A stretch of DNA of 29,684 bases from Lenisia limosa (Eukaryota; Breviatea): assembly GCA_001655205.1 (NCBI GenBank), contig LPNZ01004562.1, positions 1-29,684 on the forward strand, read 5' to 3'. Positions 1-13,000 of this stretch are shown here, one piece after another. The notes under the pieces were generated by a model. It did not search any database, had not been told where the DNA came from, and saw only the letters and a list, made by a program, of their open reading frames with translations. Position numbers and translations under genes: made by a program. The stretch's first letter is position 1. Each line of letters starts with the position of its first letter.

Positions 1-2163
1 ACCTGCCCTTCAGGCAAGTACCTTACTGGCACATGTGGAGGTACCAGCAACAAATACTGCACAAGTAAGCTTATATTAAGTATTCACTGTAATATTCAGT
101 AAGTTTTACATTACATCCACAACACAACACTGCGGTGCATTGATCGAAGAATGTGTCGTATAAATAACACAGAAGTATAGTTTTAAAATATTATATATAT
201 TAGTAGTATATATGCTTTTTGTTCGTCTGTTTTGTCAATAGTATATCATATGATATAATATGATACTCTACCTTATCACCCCCTCCCAGCATGTACATCG
301 TCCTGTTCTTCTGGCAAGTACCTTGCCGGCACTTGTGGGGGTAGCAGCGACACGTATTGCGCAAGTAGGCATGGACGATTTTGAGTATAGCAATTGTTCA
401 CTATCATTAACAATTCATTAATCAAGTTTACCAGTCTCAACCTTCCTTTACTCTGATAGTATATTACTCATCACCAGTCTCATCCTTCCTTTACTCTGAT
501 GGTATATTACTTATTGGCGCGTGTATTCTTAGCTCTCCCCCTGTTTAATTGTGATCTCAAACTGTTTTCGAACATTCTCACCTCCCCCCCCCCCCNNNNN
601 NNNNNNNNNNNNNNNNNNNNNNNNNNNNNNNNNNNNNNNNNNNNNNNNNNNNNNNNNNNNNNNNNNNNNNNNNNNNNNNNNNNNNNNNNNNNNNNNNNNN
701 NNNNNNNNNNNNNGCAGGTAGGCTTTTTTACGGACTACATGGATTGAAAAGTTTGTGACACCAATATCTTTGTTGTTTTTGTTGTTGAAATAAAAAACAA
801 CTATTATACTCGCCCATTTGCACATGTTCGGCAATGGACTTTTACAATATTTTCTTATCGATTTTATTGAAAGTTTCATCCCAATAACTACAACACTCTT
901 TACTGTTGCAGCGTGTACCACCGTGTCAAATTGCGCTCCTGATATGTACCTCTCTGGCACTTGCAGCACTAACAGCAACCCCACATGCATTAGTGAGTGG
1001 CTGATAAATCAACTATTCCAACATTGGTGCATCAATTTCTATTTTACTGAGACGGAATGGATCCTACTGGATTATACTGTATGTATGCAAGCTGTCATTT
1101 ATTACCTTTAAGGTTGTTCAACATCATGCCCCTCTGGCAAGTACCGCAGTTCATCTTGCACTGACACCAGTGATATAACCTGTTCAAGTTTGTGACTTTG
1201 GTTACTTTTCCCCATCAATAGACTAACGTTCTTCTTTCTTACCTGTGTTGTGGTTTACTCCTCAGCATGTACCTCCTCTGTTACTTGTTCCTCGGGCAAC
1301 TATCTTTCTGGAACTTGTTCGTTCACAAGTAACCCTTATTGCGCTCGTTAGTTGGGCGTAACTGTATTTTCATATTTGAATGCATACCGTGGTAAACACA
1401 GAAGAATCGTACATTGGTGCATTTACTATCTGTAGCCTGCAGGTCAAGTTGTCCTGAGGGAATGTACCTATATGGTGCATGCGGGGACACCAACAACCGA
1501 ATTTGTAGAAGTATGATGGATTTATCCAATTGATTAGATCGAAGTAAACAATGTCATTTTCAACTATCTTAACTCGAGTATCGTATATAATGTGTGTTGG
1601 AATCCATCTCACTACCCAGGCTGTCAGAGTTCATGCTCCACTGGGTACTATCTTGCTGGTAGTTGCGGTGGATTCAGCAACTTTTATTGCGAACGTATGC
1701 ACCAACTTTGCCTTTGCTCTGATAATACAAAACCTTTATTAATTTGCTCATTTGCTCCAAGTAGCAGCACAATGTAGAAATGAGAAATCATAGAAGTATC
1801 CTATCAGAGGCATCTATTCTATCAAGCTAATTAGATTTTCACTCGGTCATTTAGTACAACACCCCGTTTCAAGATCCTGTTAACCCCCCCCCCCCCCNNN
1901 NNNNNNNNNNNNNNNNNNNNNNNNNNNNNNNNNNNNNNNNNNNNNNNNNNNNNNNNNNNNNNNNNNNNNNNNNNNNNNNGTTCTACTAACTCTGATACCA
2001 CGTGCACAAGTGGGGGGGTAGGCTGCATATAAGCGCTTCTGCAAATATTGTGCACATTCATAACTGTACTTACTGTCAATTCATGTTTCAGAATGCTCTG
2101 TTTGTAGACCAGACGAAGTAGTTTTCAAATCATGTACTGATGACAGAGACACTGAGTGTATTC
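1..2163 (+). CDS. Cysteine-rich TNFR-like repeat protein, 5'-truncated, multi-exon
   Basis: Exons seen at 1-64, 290-364, 912-992, 1113-1187, 1266-1346, 1436-1510, 1620-1694, the tail of one at 1980-2009, and 2092-2163. Each intact exon encodes one module of 24-27 residues with four cysteines spaced C-x(2-5)-C-x9-C-x7-C and a core like SGKYLAGTC. This resembles the repeating half-modules of TNF-receptor or GCC2/GCC3-type extracellular domains. All exons are phase 1-1, so each can be added or skipped without changing frame. Cysteine pairing and exported location are inferred, since no signal peptide or membrane segment lies in the window. The gene runs in from the left edge. Gaps at 596-713 and 1898-1979 probably hide more modules. 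A short terminal exon at 2330-2364, ending in TAA, is possible but weak. Ligand and function are unknown. Confidence 0.75.
596..713. other. Assembly gap after poly-C
   Basis: N run that begins directly after twelve C residues (584-595). It lies between two repeat exons of the cysteine-rich gene. The sequence gcag followed by gtaggc just after the gap could be the last bases and donor of a lost repeat exon. Confidence 0.95.
1898..1979. other. Assembly gap after poly-C, inside a repeat exon
   Basis: N run that begins after a C run (1884-1897). The sequence resumes within a cysteine-repeat exon whose visible part is 1980-2009, followed by an unusual donor, gtggggggg. The 5' half of that exon is missing. 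Confidence 0.95.
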
Positions 2164-2544
2164 GTAAGTGGGGTATTCCAATGAAGAATACTGGCGTAAA
2201 GGTATTTATCACGAAGCGAATAATCAAGCAATATGGGGGGGGATGAGAAAAATAAGTTGGGCCACTTGGAGAATTTACTTCTGATACACTCTAGCTTGCC
2301 TGAGAAGGGATTGTCTAATGCCATCGTAGCTTACTCTGTATTATTATCATCGTACGTAATGTAATTCCATTTTTTGAGTTTTGCATTCTTGTGGTTACTA
2401 ATTATTAAAACAACCCTCTAGTTAGCTAGCTAGCTTGCCCTGGTATGGAATGAAAAAATAGCCCAGGAACAACCAGCAATTATTAAAGGAAACAGGTAAG
2501 ATGTATAAGATCAGTACCGATAAATAGAAGAAAAAGAAAAGACC

Positions 2545-4362
<1,818 letters not shown>

Positions 4363-4730
4363 TTTGAATATAATCGATAAATGAAGGTTTCTGCCATTCA
4401 CAAAATTCGCTGAAAAGATAATTAGGTGACTCAAGTTCAGTTCATACTTACGAATTTAGTTATTCTTATTTCTCCCTCCTCTTGTTCTCTCAAAACTTCT
4501 TCACCTCCTCCCTCACCCCGAAGTACAAGAACAAAATAACTTGTACTATCTAAACATCAACCCTTGTTGCAACTACTGTCCTTCACTGTACCCCCCCCCT
4601 CTCCCAACTCCAACTGGTGACTACGGCAAGGACGTGAGCAATTATAATTGATCATAAATAAGTAACTACTAAAAGACAGCTAAAAGATAAAAACACAACC
4701 GAGAAACATTAAATATTGAGTATTTGCGAC
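4363..4730. other. Intergenic, between the GDH1 5' end and the apicortin 3' end
   Basis: No coding signal. It should contain the GDH1 promoter and 5' UTR (transcription leftward) and the apicortin 3' UTR. A short inverted repeat, agtacaag / cttgtact, lies near 4525-4550, and a run of nine C starts at 4591. Confidence 0.5.
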
Positions 4731-5572
4731 CTAGGCTTTGAGGGGGGCGGGGAGGGAACCCATGATTGGTTTCTCACCTAAAATATTTGAGTCATATGAA
4801 AGATAGTGGAGATGCCTTGACATATATTAAATTATATCAAAAGCACCTCGTCATACCTCCGCAACAGAGGTACATGCCACCTTCTTCAAGCTCAGAAATA
4901 TCCTTGATAAGAGTCTTCAAGTCCTAACACCAGTCAACCAATTTGCTATATTTGTTTGCATACCTTCTTGTAGATCTTGATGCAAGGTCCGGTTGTAAGC
5001 TTGACACTGTTGGAGGCCTCTTTCTTGAGTTGGTCAAGAGTCTTAATCTTGGCCATCTTTCCAGAAGGAATCTAAAAGAAAGTCAGAAAGAACAACAAAA
5101 ACAAAAGGAACAATCCGGATGAAAAGGGAAAGCACTCTTACCTTGGTTCCCTTGTCAAACTTGTCACCATTTCTGAAGAGGATAATACTGGGAGCAGCAG
5201 TGGTCTGAACACCAAATTTAGCCTTGCCCATTTCGCCCTTCACGGTAGGGGACTTCTTTTTCTCAATAGTAGAGGATGAAACCTAGAAGTTAGGTTATTA
5301 TATCAACAAAAAGGGCTCAAAGGCGGACTATATTGCTGATTCTCGGGTCTGAAATGACTCCAAACTCCAAACCTCATTGTTTCTGGAAGCTGATGAAGTG
5401 GATCCAGTGTTGTTGACAAGACTCTCACGTCCAGCTTTTCCCTTTCCTAAAAAAATAAAAACAATTCCTCGAATTATCTCGAAATACCTCCTCCTTCAGC
5501 ATCAAAACGCTCCTTGTGAGCACCAGTGTACTTAGAAGAGTCGGTAAGGCGAGAAACGACGTCAGAGGGCAT
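4731..5572 (-). CDS. Apicortin: partial p25-alpha plus doublecortin domain, 173 aa, 6 exons
   Basis: Exons in order: 5488-5572, 5373-5446, 5142-5282, 4964-5071, 4857-4923, 4731-4777; these sum to 522 nt, or 174 codons with TAG. Residues 4-36 carry the C-terminal signature of p25-alpha/TPPP proteins (SRLTDSSKYTGAHKERFDA, then a Gly-rich GKGKAGRESL). Residues about 45-75 form a Ser/Lys-rich linker. Residues about 81-158 form a doublecortin (DCX) domain: SIILFRNGDKFDKGTK, KTLDQLKKEAS, then ISELEEGGMYLCCGGEKP. The order partial p25-alpha then DCX, in a short protein, defines apicortin. Both domains bind and stabilise tubulin in their families. In apicomplexans apicortin sits at the apical, conoid-linked cytoskeleton. 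Here a role in flagellar-root or cortical microtubules is inference. All phases match and no key DCX position looks broken. Confidence 0.94.
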
Positions 5573-6264
5573 GTTGTTAAGTTTTATAATATGTCAAAAA
5601 TACGACAAGAGAGAATATGACCTAGAAATAGCAGTTTAACTGTAACAGGCAAAAAAATCAAAAATTATTTATATATTCGATAATTTTTTCGAGCTCGGCG
5701 AAATAAAGGGTACCCTAGTGACACACCCCCCAATTCACTTATCTCTATTCCATTTCCAAAGAACCAGCTGGTTATTGCTCTGAGAGTGTTTGAAGGAAGT
5801 ATTGTGATAAAACTTGTGATACACCCCCNNNNNNNNNNNNNNNNNNNNNNNNNNNNNNNNNNNNNNNNNNNNNNNNNNNNNNNNNNNNNNNNNNNNNNNN
5901 NNNNNNNNNNNNNNNNNNNNNNNNNNNNNNNNNNNNNNNNNNNNNNNNNNNNNNNNNNNNNNNNNNNNNNNNNNNNGTCATGAGCGGGGTGGGCTCTGAC
6001 CCATCCCACTCGCTCCTCCAGGCAAGGTTTGTGGGTGGGTGTGTGTGTGTTGTGTGAGGAGTTCATATCGGTTCCTTTTAGGAATTCAATCCGATCCCGA
6101 GAAGAACTGAATCTCCCGATAATTCATCGATATATGAGAAGACTAGGCTCAGGGGACTGGAATCGATAGTTCACCAAACCTCATAAATACCAATATTTCC
6201 AGAAAGCCGTAATGATAAATATCTACAGTGCAATGACAAATGTAATGATATGCTGATACTTCAG
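5573..6264. other. Upstream of apicortin, including the 5829-5976 gap
   Basis: Non-coding as far as can be seen, apart from possible upstream coiled-coil exons near 6080-6260 whose frames could not be resolved. The N run covers 5829-5976 and again follows a short C run. A GT-rich stretch (gtgggtgggtgtgtgtgtgt) lies near 6031-6050. Confidence 0.5.
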
Positions 6265-6586
6265 GTATAATGAAATTCAAGAACTGCGAGCAGAGTTACT
6301 AAGTGGGAGTGGTGGTTTTGTTTTTGTTTTTTCTGTAACGCGCTGTTTTTTAAAAAATAAGCCCTGATACGATTGACTCAATCTAAAGCTCAATATCCGT
6401 GTCATGATTTCACAACAGAGTTGATTTTGGGTGGTTTTTTTGTTCCAAACATTTTCCAATTTTACCCCTCTCCCCCATCCCGCTCACCCCCTTCTAGGCC
6501 TGCGAAGGAAGCATGAGAACCAATCAATTGTCCTTGAAAACACCCACATTGAGCTTGCCGACGCCCGTCAGAAGGTCAAGCAACTG
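6265..6586 (+). CDS. Fragment of a coiled-coil protein gene (two exons)
   Basis: Exon 6265-6302 encodes YNEIQELRAELL and splices in phase (phase 1) to an exon from 6498 to the 10-N gap, encoding LRRKHENQSIVLENTHIELA and then DARQKVKQL. The joined segment has charged and hydrophobic heptads typical of a parallel coiled coil, as found behind kinesin motors or in tethering proteins. No motor or other recognisable domain is present, so the family is unknown. It ends at the gap 6587-6596, and the sequence beyond belongs to a different gene on the opposite strand. The gene is therefore cut by an assembly join or a real rearrangement. Confidence 0.55.
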
Positions 6587-6596
6587 NNNNNNNNNN
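6587..6596. other. 10-N scaffold join
   Basis: Exactly ten N, shorter than the other gaps. The left side is in the middle of a plus-strand coiled-coil exon; the right side is 11 bases inside intron 5 of a minus-strand glutamate dehydrogenase. Confidence 0.9.
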
Positions 6597-6598
6597 CT

Positions 6599-7372
<774 letters not shown>

Positions 7373-8211
7373 TTTGGACAACTTAATAAAATGAAGAAGT
7401 ACCGATTTTTCGGGAATTTTTTCTTTAAATAATCTATCGAATGTTCTAGAACTTATGTTCTTTTGGATTCTAGAAGCCTTCCTAATTTAGTAAGTATTTT
7501 CGCTGTTATTGAGGGAATCGACCTAAATTTATATTAATAATAAAACGATGAGGAAATATTTGGATATAAGAGTTTATTGAACAAAATTACGAATATCACA
7601 AGATCCTATGTTGTTCTTGAGCCTTCTTTGACATCCGAGAAAACTTCTAGCTGCTTCTTAGCTTTCTTCCATTTCTTCTCTGTTCTTATACTTTATTAAT
7701 TAATAGTATGACACGGCCTTCCAACGCTAAATCGGATTTCCTCTTAACAGTCTCCTGATCCCTTGTGTATGCTGAGAAGGCTCTTGTGTTCCTTGCCTAA
7801 TGCCTACTATTGGCCTACTATCCTACTATATCACATGGAGGATATTTTCTTTATTGGATGTTTTTGATTTTGATTGGGCTCTGTTGTGCTTTATTGCTTC
7901 TCAGACGGACCAAGCGATCTTACTTCTACTCCTCTTTCACTATTGCGAAAATGGTGGGATTTGCAAGCCAAGTGGGAGCGTTTTATTTTATTTTGCGCTC
8001 AGAGTACAAATTAAGAATATCTTACTAATATTAGTTGTGAATGTGTGCTTGTGAAACTGCCTGTTCCACCAATATTAGCTAAATACAAAATTCATCGTCA
8101 CATTAAATAAACAAATCATTAGAGAGTTCCTATCTCATTTTGTCTCATCTCAAGAGAGCTGTCTACTTTGAACTGCTTCAGAGAAGGGGCTTCTAATGGA
8201 TTGTTAGAGCT
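7373..8211. other. Region between GDH2 and IFT27
   Basis: AT-rich. The only coding-like signal judged worth listing is the minus-strand pair of exons at 7606-7796. A plus-strand frame at 7810-8028 has one hydrophobic stretch (FLYWMFLILIGLCCALLLL) but no supporting context. 8040-8190 shows nothing. Confidence 0.4.
7606..7796 (-). CDS. Possible C-terminal exons of an unknown helical protein
   Basis: An exon at 7715-7796 (ARNTRAFSAYTRDQETVKRK and a few more residues) can splice in phase to 7606-7679 (KKWKKAKKQLEVFSDVKEGS, then RTT and TAG). The intron would be only 35 nt. The sequence is charged and helical, like the end of a BAR-type or coiled-coil protein, but no family is recognised. A strong donor (gaa followed by gtaaga) further upstream near 7910 could belong to an earlier exon. 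The N-terminus cannot be traced. This may be non-coding. Confidence 0.3.
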
Positions 8212-9748
8212 TCAAGCCTAATAAAGAAGGCACTCAAGATACTTGGGTAAAAAAGGATAATAGATAGACATATATCATATATATATATATATGATTTGTA
8301 GATATCAAAGAATAAGAAAATTCGGCTTACGTCCATTTCTTTGGTTTTGTTGATGAAGTCAGTGTAAAACGCGTTGGCAAGGTATATAAATGGGGCCTCA
8401 ACCTGAGCATGAGGGAAAAAGGAAATATTGTTCAACGAATGCTGGACTATTGGGTATTTCAAAATTCAGGGATGATATGAATCTCACCTCATCGTCTTCA
8501 TATGAGGACGTCTCAAAATAAGTCAGCCCCAAGTTGTTCGCAAGTTCAGCGGCAGTGTGCGACTTCACCGCTCGTAAACCGTCAAGATCGGTCTTAGTCC
8601 CAANNNNNNNNNNNNNNNNNNNNNNNNNNNNNNNNNNNNNNNNNNNNNNNNNNNNNNNNNNNNNNNNNNNNNNNNNNNNNNNNNNNNNNNNNNNNNNNNN
8701 NNNNNNNNNNNNNNNNNNNNNNNNNNNNNNNNNNNNNNNNNNNNNNNNNNNNNNNNNAAGGGAAGCCCCCTGGCACTAATTGCCTTTTCGAGCCATCGAT
8801 TCACTCCGCTCAGTGATTTCTGTCATTATTAATGGCTTTTGATTAAGCTTCCTTAAGGCCCCAAAAAAGATTGGATTTCTTCTTGATAAATGATCGATAA
8901 ATATTGATATTATGTCAGCCTACTTATCACATTATGTATTGCCTTACAAAACGTAAAAGTTGACATTAGTTTCGCCAATAACCCCATCTTACTTCGAGAG
9001 TGACATCAAATACAAGCATTACCATCGAACATCCTTCCCACTGAAGGGTCAAGGTTCGTAACAACAGAGTAAACGAAGAAATGGTAAATATTATGCCCAA
9101 AAAAAATTCTTTAAAACAATTGCTGATTTTCCAGGGAAATGTTACCAGAGTTGTACTTGACCCATACCACCCTGTTTATCAAAGAAAGAGTATTATAACA
9201 ACAGAAACAGGAAGGTTGGGTTTTGGCCCATACAATCCTACGTTGATTGTACTGACCTCACTACCATCTTGTATACATCTAATACTATGAACGGAAGTAA
9301 TGTCCTATTGTTGACTGCGAACCCGCATACATCACTATCAATGGTGTTTGTGAAGAGGGCTGAGCCTGGGGAATCGTAAATGAAGAGCTCCACAGTGAAA
9401 TCGCTATCAGGAATGGAAATAGTCTTCACCACCAACTCTGTCTTTGTTGTCTATATTGTGAGGGACTCGCTTCTTTGAGTTGATTAATTTCTAAATATAA
9501 CAGGAAAATAGTGCACATCATAAACAAATCTAGCCCCACCATTGAATACGCTTTGCTTGGCTTTTCCCTTGTGATGAAACTTGAAAGCAAGGTGGATTTA
9601 CCGACAGCTTGGTCACCTGTCCAATTAAACAAAGAATAAAAGAGTGGAAGGCAAACGACAATCAAAAACAAATTTGAACTAAACGGGCTTATAAAATTAC
9701 ACCCCTCCAACCACCAATGATGACCTTACACCTGAGAATGTTTGGCAT
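8212..9748 (-). CDS. IFT27: IFT27 (Rab-like GTPase of the IFT-B complex)
   Basis: Small GTPase that pairs with IFT25 in the intraflagellar-transport B complex and helps export BBSome cargo from cilia. Exons in order: 9712-9748, 9540-9616, 9331-9450, 8993-9040, 8819 down to the gap at 8758, 8603 down to 8488, 8331-8402, and a tiny last exon. Start MPNILRCKVIIGG. G1 is GDQAVGKSTLL; then AYSMTTKTELVVKTISIPDS, G3 region VELFIYDSPGSALF, then WEGCSMVMLVFDVTLEKSL, NRWLEKAI, G4 as GTKTDLDGL (TKxD in place of NKxD), G5-like FETSS, and C-terminal helix VEAPFIYLANAFYTDFINKT. The order and the TTxxELVVK / VELFIxDSxG pattern are specific to IFT27. The last exon is ambiguous: GCT TGA at 8212-8217, or eight codons at 8218-8241. 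No C-terminal cysteine for prenylation, as expected. Confidence 0.92.
8604..8757. other. Assembly gap inside IFT27
   Basis: N run between the helix before G4 (NRWLEKAISARGLP) and the G4 motif. It hides a few residues and possibly one intron. Confidence 0.95.
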
Positions 9749-10069
9749 ATTTGATTGAGAATATCGAGGGCGTTTGGGACAACGTGAGTTTCTTTCGCTT
9801 TTCTGCTACAGTTTAATAGTTTAATAATATTAAATTAATAATAATAGCGGCAGTTAGGGATGAGAGGGGCTGAGGGACTTGATCAAAAAAAAAAAAAGCC
9901 GAACGAGTAAAAGTCCGGCTACCAATAAGCTGCTTGTTTCCTGGTCTGACCAGTCTGACCAGTCTGACCTTTTTGAACGGTCTTTTGTGTTAAAATCGTA
10001 AAGGGTATTAGTAAACGGTATATAAGTTAAATAGGTGGATAATTTGCACGAAAGCGGTTCTCAATCGCG
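9749..10069. other. Divergent intergenic region between IFT27 and the RCC1-like gene
   Basis: Likely a shared bidirectional promoter region, since the two genes point away from each other. It contains an A13 run (9885-9897), an imperfect hairpin (9897-9920) and three 9-nt repeats (9943-9969). No coding signal. Confidence 0.5.
9943..9969. repeat. Three tandem copies of a 9-nt unit (agtctgacc)
   Basis: Three consecutive copies (the first begins with gg in place of ag) in the region upstream of two divergently transcribed genes. They may be clustered binding sites or simple slippage. Confidence 0.8.
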
Positions 10070-13000
10070 ATGACAATATGTTTTCAGACTAATTTTGGAG
10101 CTCTCGTTACTCTCCTGCTTTGCTTTGTGTACCCTATTGTATGTACATCTCCAATAATGTGAGAGGGATTCGCTGAGTGGACAACTGTGAGAGTATCCTA
10201 ATTGTGGTGCATCTCATACACCGTACCAATATCAACGTGAACATTTTCAGATTAAAATGATAAATGAAAAAAGCAACCCAATGTTTGAGTGATAATAGTT
10301 TCATTGACATAGCAGACATTCATCACATACGAGTTGATATGAGGTGTGCGTGATTTGAAAATACTGTTTGACAATAACTTGATTGCCATACAGATTTACT
10401 GAGTTTGGAGTTCAGCTACAGTTGGCAGAAGCTACTGAAGGGAATCATGCAATTTCCAAGGTTTGGGCAGATGACATATTCTACGTCCCTCACAAACGGG
10501 ACAATCTTTCCTGTTGCTCAATTCCTATTCAAAGCCTCAAGAATCTTCAACTTTACTCTTCAGGATGTCTTCACGACCTTTCTGAACAGTGAGGTGGCCT
10601 CACAGAACTTTGTGGACCCTTGAGATATGGCTAAGGAGCATGGAATATTGGAATTTAGTTGTGTTTCTCAGTTATTGAGGTACAGATGTAAAAACTCTTT
10701 CCCATTCATTGGGTTTGTTGCAATTTCCAATATCTAATATTTTAGAAATGACTTGTTTGGTGGACTCACCCGAAGTTGCTGAAGGTTTGTGTGCTGATGG
10801 GCAGAAATGTATGATATAGGGTATAGATACAATGTAGTATATATCGGTATGGTATACTGTGAATTATTCATCTTCACTTTTTTTTTTGTGTTTTCTATGC
10901 ATTTGTAAAAAGAGGATCATTAATTAATTCCTCCATCACCTGTTTTCACTTCATGCCTCTTTCAATGATCGCCTAGGGGTATTTGTTGAGGTAACATCCC
11001 GAGTGAGGGGCGCATCTTCAGTACTAACTGATATCAACGTCACGGTAAGTGGACTGGTCAAGGGTTTCCTATTTGGAACCTTTGGAAGCCCTAATATGAA
11101 TATGCCTCCAACTCTGTTGATCTTCAGTGTATCCCTAATTCCAAATTTTATTTCTGATTACTCAGGGTAGTTGCCCTGAAGGCACTGTATTGAATGTGCC
11201 CAAGACCAGTGGAGTTGAATGCAGCTTCTCCATGGGCTGGATTGACGGACCAACTTGTGATACAAGTGGGAGTGGTAATTATTAAGTTTGGAGGAAAATT
11301 GTTTAGATGAAAGGAGCTAATGAATCAGCGTATTAAATAACCAAGAAGATACACAAATGAGCACATTAAACTCATTAGAACTTTTTGCATAATATAACAT
11401 AGTGTTTGTATTTGACATTGACAATCTAGTTACCTGTGACAATACATTTGACAGTACTCTTTCGTCAAATTGCACCGCCGGTAAGCCTAAGGATAGTTAT
11501 TCTAGGGCTTTAGTACCAAATACGAAGGGAACTTCTTTTTGGATTTTTTTTTTTGTGCTAAATACTATGCCCATTTCTATTGCGAATGTTTTGGTCTGGA
11601 ATTTACTTACTTGTTTTTTTCTTGATCATCCACACTTTCTTATTTGTCAAGATAGTACACCTTATGGCGGAGCATGTTCCTTAAGCTGTGTTGATGGTGG
11701 TGCGACCGCATCAGGTAGGCCCCGCGGTATTAATCATGACAATATGATTTGTGTCAACCATTGAGAGTCCCCTTGGCTGCTAGAATCGTGGTGTGATAGT
11801 GATTTCTTTTAGTCATAAAATGATATGACGGATACGACCCGAGACTGTTTAGGATATGAAATATAATATGTGTGATGGAAAATTCTGTAGTTGTGTGGTT
11901 CACTTTACATCAGGGACTCCAGTTGCAGTCTGTGGGAGCTCAGGGTGGGAAAGTAGCTTCAACTGTGGTATGTTCTGGTCCAATTACAATGATTATACTT
12001 ACAAGAGTATGATTTTCCTTTTATTGGTGCCACAGTAGTACTGATTGACAATTAGGTACAGTTATGAAGTCTTGTGGAACAGGTGACGTATACGGTCTTG
12101 GACAGGTGAGGCCCGAACTCCCACGATTTTCAAAGAAATCATGTTGTATGTCTAATACAACATATCATATGATATTATAATGTTAATGTGTAATATACTG
12201 TAGTATTATATCATATGTATGTATTGGTCATAGTTGGCGAACTACTGTTTACCATTGTATTTTCATCACCCAGCCAAACACATTGGACAAACTTGATGGA
12301 GACTTTTGGGACTTGGGTTCCACCTGGGGTTCTGACATCAAATTCATCACAACTGGCTTCTTTAGCATCTGTGCTGTTACTCATGGTACGTCTTCACGAT
12401 GTAAATACATGTGATATATTTTTGTATCTTCTTCTATCTCTTTGATTTTGCTCACATCCCAGATTCGACCATCAAATGCATGGGAAACAATGACTACGAA
12501 AACGCTGCGTGTTCTAGCCAAAACCCCGCTACCACACTCCTCCCCTGCACAACTTTAGTTGGGAAGACAGTGACCAAAGTCCAAGCAGGTACCCACTTCT
12601 TCGCGGTTATTGGTAGGATAAAGAACCGCTCAACGCTTACTTCTTTGATACACTCAAAAGTTCGCAGATCTTTTGATCAGAAATAAAAAATGAATATTCT
12701 ATTTTGATCTGTCACCACTGGATTCACCTTCCTGTTTTCACCCAACATATGGCAAGAACAGTCTTTTCCATAAAATTGACGATATTTTTTGTTCACAGTG
12801 TTCAGCCGATGACCAAGTGTACACATGGGGAGAAAGCTATCGTCTCCAGACCCTCCAAGCCACCACCACCAACTTCGACACCCCGACACTCGTGAGCCTC
12901 TTGCTTTCATAGTCTTGATGAGCGTGTTTCACATTTGGGGAGGCACGAAGCTGATCGTATGGGGTTGTATGACAAATGTGTGAATTTTTATCACCCTCTT

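Noticed and set aside
7810-8028. Plus-strand 72-codon frame with one transmembrane-like stretch
   Set aside because: AT-rich T-runs easily create hydrophobic frames. No splice context, no homology recognised, and it overlaps a better minus-strand signal.
8534-8804. Open frames spanning the N gap at 8604-8757
   Set aside because: Their length comes from unknown bases. Only the parts matching IFT27 were used.
9885-9990. tRNA-like 3' arm (gttcggct plus T run) on the minus strand
   Set aside because: No acceptor-stem partner, D arm or anticodon loop could be found upstream, so it is not a tRNA gene.
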